From contig CAYORM010000091.1 in assembly GCA_964406375.1 (NCBI GenBank), positions 1 to 11,105 on the forward strand: 11,105 nucleotides of DNA, in the 5' to 3' direction. Positions within the stretch are counted from its first letter, which is position 1. Every line of letters begins with the position of its first letter. Of the stretch, positions 5,555 to 11,105 are shown one piece after another. The position numbers were made by a program, and so were the translations under genes. A model generated the notes under the pieces. It did not search any database, was not told where the DNA came from, and saw only the letters and a program-made list of their open reading frames with translations. The stretch comes from CAYORM01 sp964406375. Lineage in GTDB: Bacteria; Pseudomonadota; Alphaproteobacteria; DSM-16000; Inquilinaceae.

Positions 5555-8478
5555 CAGCCGACCCCTTCGCCCTGTTGTGCCGGCTGATCGTCGGCCGCGG
5601 GCCTTTGCACGCGGAGCGACTGGTGGGCGAGGGCGATCAGCACCAAAACCGTCGCCCCCAGCACGAGCGCGAAGACGCCGAGATCGAACAGAAGGGCGCT
5701 CGCCATCGGAGTCCGGCCGAGCAGCGGCAGATCGACATAGGAGAAGCTCGAGGTGAGGAACGGCTTTCCGAACCAGAAGGCGCCGGCGCCGGTCAGCATC
5801 GCCGCGACCAGCCCGGCACCGATCCAGCGGACCGGCAGGACCCGCAGCCGCGCCTCCACCCAGCGGGCACCGCCGGCCATGTATTGCAGGATGAAGGCGA
5901 TGGCGAGGGTCAGGCCGGCGACGAAGCCACCACCCGGCAGATCATGGCCGCGCAGGAACAGGAACACCGCCATCATCGCGATCACCGGGAACAGCAGCCG
6001 CATGATGAGGCCGGGCACCTGCATGTAATGGGCGGCCATCGGGCTCTGGCGGCCGCCGTTGCGACGGCTGTCGAAGCGGTCCTGGAACCGCTTCTGTTCG
6101 GGCGCGTCGACGCTGTCACGGGCCGGCCGGAACCGCCGGAGCAGCGCGTAGACGGTGATGGCCGCGGTGCCGAGGACGGTGATCTCGCCCAGCGTGTCGA
6201 AGCCGCGGAAATCAACGAGGATCACGTTCACGACGTTGCGGCCGCCGCCTTCCGTGTAGGCTCGCTCGAGGAACTCCATGGAGACGCTGCTGCCCATCGG
6301 CCAGACCATCGCGGCATAGGCGAGGAGGGCGAGGCCGCCGCCACCCACCACTGCAATGGTGAGATCGCGAAACCGGCGCCAGCGGATCCGGGTGGAGATG
6401 TCCGGGTCGACGCCCTCGATCCGCTTGGGCAGCCAGCGCAGCCCGAGCAGGAGCAGCACCGTCGTCACGATCTCGACGAGCAGCTGGGTGAGCGCGAGAT
6501 CCGGGGCCGAGAACCAGGCGAAGGTGACGCAGGTCGCCAAGCCCGCGCCGCCCGCCAGCACCAGCGCCGCGAGCCGGTGGTATTTCGCCTGATAGGCCGC
6601 GGCCAGGGCGCAGGCCGCGCCGGCGATCCAGACGAGCGCGAAGGAGATGCTGGCATCCTGCGGCCAGGTGAATGCCAGCGCGCCCGGCCGGGCATAGAGC
6701 GACCAGGCGGCTGCGGCGATCGTCACGCAGACGAGAAGCCGCATCTGCGGTTGCAGCCGGTTGGTGCCGACGATCTGCTCGAGGCTCTTCGCCCAGCGCC
6801 AGGACAGGATGACCATCGCCCGCTCGAAGACGCGCTTGTCGCGCAGCCGGCGCAGCAGCGGCGCCCCCTCGACATCGCCGGCGAGATAGCGCTGCAGTGC
6901 GACATAGACAGCGACGCCGCCGACCAGCGCGATGCAGCTCATCAGCAGCGCCGGCGTCAGCCCGTGCCAGACCGCCAGATCGTAATCCGGCGTCAGCGAC
7001 CCGAGGGTCGACTGCACGGCGATGTGCAGGAAGCCGGCGACGGTCCGCGCCGGCGCCACGCCCACCAGCACGCAGGTCAGCACCAGCAGGGCGACCGGCA
7101 GCAGCATCCACAGGCGCGGGTCGTGCGGCTGGCGCGGCAGGTTGGCCGCCTTCGGCCCGAAGAAGACCTGATGGATCAGGCGCAGCGAATAGGCGACGCT
7201 GAACATGCCTGCGATGGTGGCGATGTAGGGCAGCGCGTGGTCGAGGGCCGCGTCGATGTGGTGCTCGATGGTCTCCGCGAAGAACATCTCCTTGGAGAGG
7301 AACCCGTTGAGCAGCGGCACGCCGGCCATCGCCGCCGCCGCGACGGTGGCGAGCAGAGCCGTCACCGGCATCGCGCGGTAGAGCCCGCCGAGCTTGCGGA
7401 CGTCGCGTGTTCCGGCCTCGTGGTCGATGATGCCGGCCGCCATGAACAGCGACGCCTTGAAGGTGGCGTGGTTGAGGATGTGGAAGATCGCGGCGACCGC
7501 CGCCAGCGGGCTGCCCAGGCCGAGCAGCAGGACGATCAGCCCGAGATGGCTGATGGTCGAATAGGCGAGCAGGCCCTTGAGGTCCTGCTGGAACAGGGCG
7601 AGGAAGGCGCCGATGAGGAGCGTCGCCACCCCGACCGGCGCGAGGACCCAGAACCAGTATTCATGCCCGGCCATGGCAGGCCAGAGCCGTGCCAGCAGGA
7701 AGACGCCGGCCTTCACCAGCGTCGCCGAGTGGAGATAGGCGGAGACCGGCGTCGGCGCCGCCATGGCGCGCGGGAGCCAGAAATGGAAGGGGAACTGCGC
7801 GCTCTTGGTCAGCGCGCCGAGCGCGACGAGGATCAGCGTCGTCAGATAGAGCGGGTGCGCCACGATCTGTGGGCCGGAGGCGAGCACGACGTCGAGATCG
7901 AAGCTGCCGACGATATGGCCCAGCAGCAGCAGGCCGGCGAGCAGGCACAGCCCGCCGGCGGCCGTCACCGTCAGGGCGACCCGCGCGCCTTCGCGGGCGC
8001 TCTGGTTGTGGTGCCAATAGGCGATCAGCAGGAAGGAGAAGAGGCTCGTCAGCTCCCAGAAGAAGGCGATCTGGATGAGGTTGCCGGAGACCACGATCCC
8101 CAGCATCGCGCCCATGAAGCCGAGGAGGAACGAGAAGAAGCGCGGCACCGGATCGGCCGGCGACATGTAGTAGCGGGCATAAAGGGCGACCAGCACGCCG
8201 ATGGCGCCGATCAGCACGACCATGGCCCAGGCCAGACCGTCCAGCCTCAATGTGAAGTTCAGTCCGAATGCCGGCAGCCACTGCAGCTCATAGCGGATGA
8301 TCTGCCCGTCCGAGACCGAGCTCTGGAAGAGCAGTCCGATCCCCAGTACCGCGAGGGCCACGATACCTGCGAGCCAGGCCTCGAGATTACGGGCGTTGGA
8401 AGGGAGGAGCGCGGCGAGAAAGCTGCCGAGGAAGGGTAGGACGATGATGGAGGTCAGGAGCAGGGCATCGGACGGCAT
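5554..8478 (-). CDS. mrpA: Fused MrpA-MrpB subunit of the Mrp antiporter (group 2 MrpA')
   Basis: A 974-residue polytopic inner-membrane protein, the largest antiporter subunit, combining MrpA with MrpB as is typical of proteobacterial group 2 operons. The N-terminal NuoL-like part holds Glu142 in FFWELTSLFSF, Lys225 in ALTKSAQFPFHFWLP and ILNHATFKASLF near 334-345. The MrpA-specific C-terminal part has LVEIVTTVLLLLGLRWLPKR (Glu669) and VDFRGFDTLGEITVLG (about 755-771), whose acidic residues are conserved. A polar linker (about 780-815) leads into the MrpB domain, with FLRGHDLPGGGFVAGL at about 841-856. An internal ATG at the fusion joint (6039) has no ribosome binding site, so the fusion looks genuine. 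I start at ATG 8478. The upstream ATGs (8541, 8559) add a polar, non-conserved stretch, and 8478 puts the key Glu and Lys within two positions of Bacillus numbering. No good Shine-Dalgarno is visible. Confidence 0.95.
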   Translation of the reverse strand: MPSDALLLTSIIVLPFLGSFLAALLPSNARNLEAWLAGIVALAVLGIGLLFQSSVSDGQIIRYELQWLPAFGLNFTLRLDGLAWAMVVLIGAIGVLVALYARYYMSPADPVPRFFSFLLGFMGAMLGIVVSGNLIQIAFFWELTSLFSFLLIAYWHHNQSAREGARVALTVTAAGGLCLLAGLLLLGHIVGSFDLDVVLASGPQIVAHPLYLTTLILVALGALTKSAQFPFHFWLPRAMAAPTPVSAYLHSATLVKAGVFLLARLWPAMAGHEYWFWVLAPVGVATLLIGAFLALFQQDLKGLLAYSTISHLGLIVLLLGLGSPLAAVAAIFHILNHATFKASLFMAAGIIDHEAGTRDVRKLGGLYRAMPVTALLATVAAAAMAGVPLLNGFLSKEMFFAETIEHHIDAALDHALPYIATIAGMFSVAYSLRLIHQVFFGPKAANLPRQPHDPRLWMLLPVALLVLTCVLVGVAPARTVAGFLHIAVQSTLGSLTPDYDLAVWHGLTPALLMSCIALVGGVAVYVALQRYLAGDVEGAPLLRRLRDKRVFERAMVILSWRWAKSLEQIVGTNRLQPQMRLLVCVTIAAAAWSLYARPGALAFTWPQDASISFALVWIAGAACALAAAYQAKYHRLAALVLAGGAGLATCVTFAWFSAPDLALTQLLVEIVTTVLLLLGLRWLPKRIEGVDPDISTRIRWRRFRDLTIAVVGGGGLALLAYAAMVWPMGSSVSMEFLERAYTEGGGRNVVNVILVDFRGFDTLGEITVLGTAAITVYALLRRFRPARDSVDAPEQKRFQDRFDSRRNGGRQSPMAAHYMQVPGLIMRLLFPVIAMMAVFLFLRGHDLPGGGFVAGLTLAIAFILQYMAGGARWVEARLRVLPVRWIGAGLVAAMLTGAGAFWFGKPFLTSSFSYVDLPLLGRTPMASALLFDLGVFALVLGATVLVLIALAHQSLRVQRPAADDQPAQQGEGVG

Positions 8479-8539
8479 AATCGATGGCGAGACCTCTCGG
8501 CTGGGCTGATGTGCACAGGTAGCCGGCCAAGTTTCGCCC

Positions 8540-8561
8540 ATTATGGTTGACTTCCTCAACC
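8540..8561 (-). promoter_or_regulatory. Possible mrp operon -10 element with adjoining inverted-repeat operator
   Basis: On the minus strand CATAAT (8545-8540) matches 5 of 6 bases of TATAAT and would start transcription near 8533, about 55 bases before the mrpA' start. Directly upstream, sharing one base, is a perfect inverted repeat GGTTGA-N5-TCAACC (8545-8561), occupying the -10/-35 spacer where an operator or activator site could lie. I see no good -35 at 16-19 bases, which would fit a regulated promoter or mean the assignment is wrong. Confidence 0.35.
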
Positions 8562-8599
8562 GAAATGATGGGCTAACGCTATGGTTTCACGACGGGATC

Positions 8600-8622
8600 A
8601 GGGGGCGGTCCCGCTGCCCCCT
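8600..8622. other. GC-rich hairpin between hemW and mrpA'
   Basis: AGGGGGC at 8600-8606 pairs perfectly with GCCCCCT at 8616-8622 around a 9-base loop, 19 bases after the hemW stop on the minus strand. There is no T-run after it, so it is not a classical intrinsic terminator. It could pause polymerase or protect the 3' end of the rdgB-hemW message. A TTGACA match overlapping the hemW stop (8644-8639) lacks a recognisable -10 partner. Confidence 0.35.
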
Positions 8623-8640
8623 AACGTAGACGGCGCCCTG

Positions 8641-9798
8641 TCAAGCCACCAGCGCCGCCAGCACGGCGTTCAATCGCTGGCGGCCGGCGGCGGTGGTCCG
8701 CAGGCGACCGCCTGCCTCGGTGATGAAACCGTGGCGGACGAGGCGGCCGCGCCGCTCGGGCGGGGCGATGCGATCGAGCGGCAGGCCGGTCGCGGCTTCG
8801 AGCCGGGCGATCTCGACGCCCTCGACGAGGCGCAGCCCCATCATCAGCATCTCTTCGGCATGCGCTTCCGGCGCCACGCGCTCGCGCGGATGCTCGGCAT
8901 GGCCATGGGCGAGCGTGCGCTCCAGCCAGATCTCCGGCGCGCGGTGGGTCCGGGTCGCCCAGCGCACCCCGTCCAGCGTCAGCCGTCCATGGGCGCCGGG
9001 GCCGATCCCGACATGGTCCCCAGAGCGCCAATAGGTCAGGTTGTGACGGCTCTCCGCCCCCGGGCGGGCATGGTTGGAGATCTCATAGGCCGGCCGCCCC
9101 GCGGCCTCGAGGATCGCCTGGGTCGCTTCGTAGAGCTCGGCCTGCACCTCTTCTGCCGGCGGGACGAGGGCGCCGCTGGCGGCGAGGGCGAAGAAGCGCG
9201 TCCCCTCCTCGATCGTCAGCTGATAGACCGAGAGGTGCTCGCCCGCGTGATCGAGCGCGCGTGTCAGCTCGCTGGCCCAATTGTCCGGCGTCTGGCCCGG
9301 GCGCGCATAGATCAGATCGAAGGAGAAGCGGCCGAAATGCCGTGCCGCCAGCGCCACCGCATCCAGCGCCTCGCGCGCCGAATGGCGCCGGCCGAGGAAG
9401 GCCAGCGCGGTGTCGTCGAGCGCCTGCACGCCCAGCGAGACGCGGTTGACCCCGGCCGTGGCATAGCCGGCGAACCGCCCAGCATCGGCCGAGCCGGGAT
9501 TGGCCTCCAACGTGATCTCGACATCCCCCGCGGCGGGCCAGCGCGCCATCGCCCGGTCGATGATCGCGGCCACGAGCCGCGGCGGCATCAGCGAGGGCGT
9601 GCCACCGCCGAAAAAGATCGAGCCGAGCCGGCGCCCCGGCGTCTCGGCGGCGAAATGGTCGAGTTCGATGAGAAGGGCGCGCTGCCATGCCGCCTCGTCG
9701 ATCGTCTCGCGGATATGGCTGTTGAAGTCGCAATAGGGGCATTTCGACTGGCAGAAGGGCCAGTGGACGTAGAGCGCGAAGCCGGGGCTGTCGCTCAC
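8641..9798 (-). CDS. hemW: Radical SAM haem chaperone HemW (HemN-like)
   Basis: A 385-residue radical-SAM protein of the HemW group, which binds haem and delivers it to membrane haem proteins. The older name, oxygen-independent coproporphyrinogen III oxidase-like protein, is misleading for this group. The [4Fe-4S] cysteines form C16-x3-C20-x2-C23 in HWPFCQSKCPYCDFNSH. Further motifs are GGGTPS (64-69), LEANPGS (97-103), VSLGVQ (120-125), HNLTYWR (252-258), typical of HemW, and GIGPGAHG (264-271). A C-terminal winged-helix-like domain is seen at about 310-380. DLIYARPGQT has Ala where Gly is usual, and YEISNHA has His where Phe is usual; both look like tolerated changes. The start is GTG at 9798, overlapping the rdgB stop by 4 bases (GTGA). 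The rdgB-hemW pairing is common in alphaproteobacteria, and the stop lies 162 bases before mrpA'. Confidence 0.94.
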   Translation of the reverse strand: MSDSPGFALYVHWPFCQSKCPYCDFNSHIRETIDEAAWQRALLIELDHFAAETPGRRLGSIFFGGGTPSLMPPRLVAAIIDRAMARWPAAGDVEITLEANPGSADAGRFAGYATAGVNRVSLGVQALDDTALAFLGRRHSAREALDAVALAARHFGRFSFDLIYARPGQTPDNWASELTRALDHAGEHLSVYQLTIEEGTRFFALAASGALVPPAEEVQAELYEATQAILEAAGRPAYEISNHARPGAESRHNLTYWRSGDHVGIGPGAHGRLTLDGVRWATRTHRAPEIWLERTLAHGHAEHPRERVAPEAHAEEMLMMGLRLVEGVEIARLEAATGLPLDRIAPPERRGRLVRHGFITEAGGRLRTTAAGRQRLNAVLAALVA

Positions 9799-10403
9799 GG
9801 CCGGAAACAGCGTGCGACGAGACTCGCGAAGGCGGCGGCGCGATGGCTCATCGCGTGCTTCTCCGCCGCCGGCATCTCGCCGAAGGTCCGCGTCTCGCCG
9901 GCCGGCTGGAAGATCGGGTCGTAGCCGAAGCCCTGATCGCCGCGTGGCGGCCAGACGATGCTGCCCCGCACCTCGCCCTCGACGGTCTCGACATGGCCGT
10001 CGGGCCAGGCGAGGGCGAGGGCGCAGACGAAGCGTGCCGACCGGTCTGCCGCATCGCCCATGCGCTGCTGCACCAGCGCCATGGCGCGGCCGAAATCGCG
10101 CCGGCCGTCCGGCCCCTCCGCCCAGCGGGCGGACAGGACGCCGGGGGCACCGTCCAGCGCCGCGACGGCGAGGCCGCTGTCATCGGCCAGCGCGGGCAGC
10201 CCCGTCGCCCGCGCGACATGGAGGGCCTTCAGCGCCGCATTGCCCCGGAAGCTGTCCTCGGTCTCCTCGGGCTCCGGCACGCCGTGATCGGCGGCGGACG
10301 AGAGATGGGCGACACGCCCGGCGAGCAGCGCCGCGATCTCGGGGATCTTGCCGCGATTGTGGCTGGCGACGACGAGCCGGTCGCCGGTGAACATCCGTGT
10401 CAT
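9795..10403 (-). CDS. rdgB: RdgB/HAM1 family XTP/dITP pyrophosphatase
   Basis: A cytoplasmic house-cleaning enzyme that hydrolyses dITP, XTP and related deaminated purine nucleotides to monophosphates, keeping them out of DNA and RNA. Counted from ATG 10403 it has 202 residues, the normal size. Conserved motifs are SHNRGK (14-19, nucleotide binding), ADDSGL (73-78, metal and catalytic region), GFGYDPIF (158-165), Lys182 and SHR (186-188). The frame is open upstream to an ATG at 10481, but those 26 residues are Arg-rich and unlike the family. ATG 10403 gives the typical start TRMFTGDRLVVASHN. No Shine-Dalgarno precedes either 10403 or the nearby ATG at 10394. A fitting promoter lies so close that the mRNA may begin at the start codon. 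It is the first gene of the rdgB-hemW pair, and its stop overlaps the hemW start by 4 bases. Confidence 0.94.
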   Translation of the reverse strand: MTRMFTGDRLVVASHNRGKIPEIAALLAGRVAHLSSAADHGVPEPEETEDSFRGNAALKALHVARATGLPALADDSGLAVAALDGAPGVLSARWAEGPDGRRDFGRAMALVQQRMGDAADRSARFVCALALAWPDGHVETVEGEVRGSIVWPPRGDQGFGYDPIFQPAGETRTFGEMPAAEKHAMSHRAAAFASLVARCFRP

Positions 10404-10410
10404 GGCTGAG

Positions 10411-10438
10411 GGGATAGCGTTCCTGCCGGCGCATGCAA
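10411..10438 (-). promoter_or_regulatory. Probable rdgB promoter giving a leaderless mRNA
   Basis: On the minus strand TTGCATG (10438-10432) is followed after 13 bases by GCTATCCC (10418-10411). This fits the Caulobacter-type housekeeping pattern TTGACGS, 10-14 bases, GCTANAWC in the TTG and GCTA parts. Transcription would begin about 6-8 bases beyond the -10, at or next to the A of the rdgB ATG (10403). That would leave no leader and agrees with the missing ribosome binding site. Confidence 0.45.
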
Positions 10439-10441
10439 GTC
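10425..10441 (-). repeat. Copy 2 of the shared 17-base motif, upstream of rdgB
   Basis: This has the same pattern as 1967-1983 (GACTTGCAT, two variable bases, GCCGGC on the minus strand). It overlaps the proposed rdgB -35 element. A looser relative, GCCGGC-T-ATGCGATC, lies 29 bases further at 10454-10468. Confidence 0.45.
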
Positions 10442-10512
10442 TTCCCCTCGCGCGCCGGCTATGCGATCCGCTTAGCCGCAATCAGTTGTTCATCGAAGAC
10501 GGGGATCCGGAC

Positions 10513-11105
10513 ATGAAGGTCGCCTTCCTGGGAATGGGCGTGATGGGGGCACCGATGGCAGGGCATCTCGCGGCCAAGGGCCACGAGGTCACGGTGTGGA
10601 ACCGCACGACATCCAAGGCCGAGGCCTGGGTCGCAAAGCATGGCGGCCGCGCCGCGGCCTCGCCGGCGGAGGCGGCGGCCGGGGCGGAGATCGTCTTCGC
10701 CTGTCTCGGCAATGACGATGACGTGCGTGCGGTCGTCTATGGCGAGACGGGTGCCCTGGCCGGCATGGCGAAGGGAGCGGTCTTCGTCGACCACACGACG
10801 GCTTCGGCCGATCTCGCGCGCGAACTCGAGGCGGCGGCGGAGGAGCGCGGGCTCGGCTTCATCGACGCGCCGGTCTCCGGCGGCCAGGCCGGCGCGGAGA
10901 ACGGCGTTCTTACGGTGATGTGCGGCGGACGGCAGGAGGTCTTCGACCGGGTGCGCCCGGCGATCGACGCTTATGCCCGCGCGTGCACGCTGATGGGGCC
11001 GGCGGGGGCGGGTCAGCTCACCAAGATGGTGAACCAGATCTGCATCGCCGGGCTGGTGCAGGCGCTGTCCGAAGGGTTGAACTTCGCGCAGAAGGCCGGG
11101 CTCGA
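10513..11105 (+). CDS. Beta-hydroxyacid dehydrogenase, 3-hydroxyisobutyrate dehydrogenase family (N-terminal part)
   Basis: The 3' end is cut by the window edge; 197 residues are visible of a protein usually near 290. Members oxidise or reduce short beta-hydroxyacids or aldehyde acids with NAD(P), for example 3-hydroxyisobutyrate in valine breakdown or tartronate semialdehyde in glyoxylate metabolism. The N-terminal Rossmann motif is GMGVMGAPM (7-15). VWNRT (28-32) follows beta-strand 2, and the Arg there usually means NADP preference. DHTTAS (93-98) and DAPVSGG (118-124) are substrate-binding motifs, and GQLTKMVNQ supplies the catalytic Lys171. The second domain begins near 165. The exact substrate cannot be told from this part. 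The start ATG 10513 has GGGGA at 10501-10505 as a weak ribosome site. The gene is divergent from rdgB across 109 bases, and I find no clear promoter for it. Confidence 0.93.
   Translation, partial: MKVAFLGMGVMGAPMAGHLAAKGHEVTVWNRTTSKAEAWVAKHGGRAAASPAEAAAGAEIVFACLGNDDDVRAVVYGETGALAGMAKGAVFVDHTTASADLARELEAAAEERGLGFIDAPVSGGQAGAENGVLTVMCGGRQEVFDRVRPAIDAYARACTLMGPAGAGQLTKMVNQICIAGLVQALSEGLNFAQKAGL

Noticed and set aside
5575..8439. A 954-codon plus-strand open frame opposite mrpA'
   Set aside because: It is the complement of a real, well-conserved membrane protein. Its translation is a monotonous Arg/Gln/Asp/Glu/His mixture with no domain, as expected when G/C-ending codons are read antisense.
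2469..8478. Respiratory complex I (Nuo) genes
   Set aside because: MrpA, C and D are homologous to NuoL, K and M/N, but the E, F and G genes and the MrpA C-terminal and MrpB domains are specific to Mrp antiporters.
8479..8559. N-terminal extension of mrpA' to ATG 8541 or 8559
   Set aside because: The added residues are polar and unlike an MrpA N-terminus. Starting at 8478 places the essential Glu and Lys at family-typical positions, and the possible -10 element overlaps the upstream ATG.

Overview
The window is GC-rich, densely coding bacterial chromosome. Codons end strongly in G/C, and long spurious open frames lie opposite the real genes. The gene content (a six-gene group 2 Mrp operon with fused mrpA/mrpB, an rdgB-hemW pair, weak or absent Shine-Dalgarno sequences, and a Caulobacter-type GCTAnnnC -10) points to an alphaproteobacterium, perhaps Rhodospirillales or Hyphomicrobiales. 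No marker here fixes the genus. I see no integrase, insertion sequence, CRISPR array, tRNA or rRNA.

Layout, left to right. Positions 2-565 (+) are the C-terminal part of an aldehyde dehydrogenase, resembling the alpha-ketoglutarate semialdehyde type, followed by a textbook intrinsic terminator at 585-621. Converging on it is a minus-strand glutamate dehydrogenase (662-1927). A gap of about 540 bases (1928-2468) has no convincing gene but holds several inverted repeats that would fold in the 3' tail of the next operon. From 8478 down to 2469 (-) runs a complete operon for the multisubunit Mrp/Pha cation/proton antiporter, in the order mrpA' (A+B fused), C, D, E, F, G. All junctions overlap by 1 or 4 bases. 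Upstream on the same strand are hemW (9798-8641) and rdgB (10403-9795), which overlap by 4 bases. Divergent from rdgB, after a 109-base spacer, is the N-terminal part of a beta-hydroxyacid dehydrogenase of the 3-hydroxyisobutyrate dehydrogenase type (10513 to the window end, +).

Functionally, the Mrp operon is the centrepiece. Its six products should form one inner-membrane complex exchanging cytoplasmic Na+ or K+ for external H+, as used for alkaline-pH and salt tolerance. The flanking genes are metabolic housekeeping: glutamate deamination/synthesis, haem insertion by a radical-SAM protein, and nucleotide-pool cleaning. They show no obvious link to the antiporter.

I did not find a new multi-gene system. 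The points most worth a second look are non-coding: a 17-base motif shared upstream of gdhA and rdgB, a promoter that would make the rdgB mRNA leaderless, a candidate operator inside a possible mrp promoter, and the structured, REP-like 3' tail of the mrp operon.
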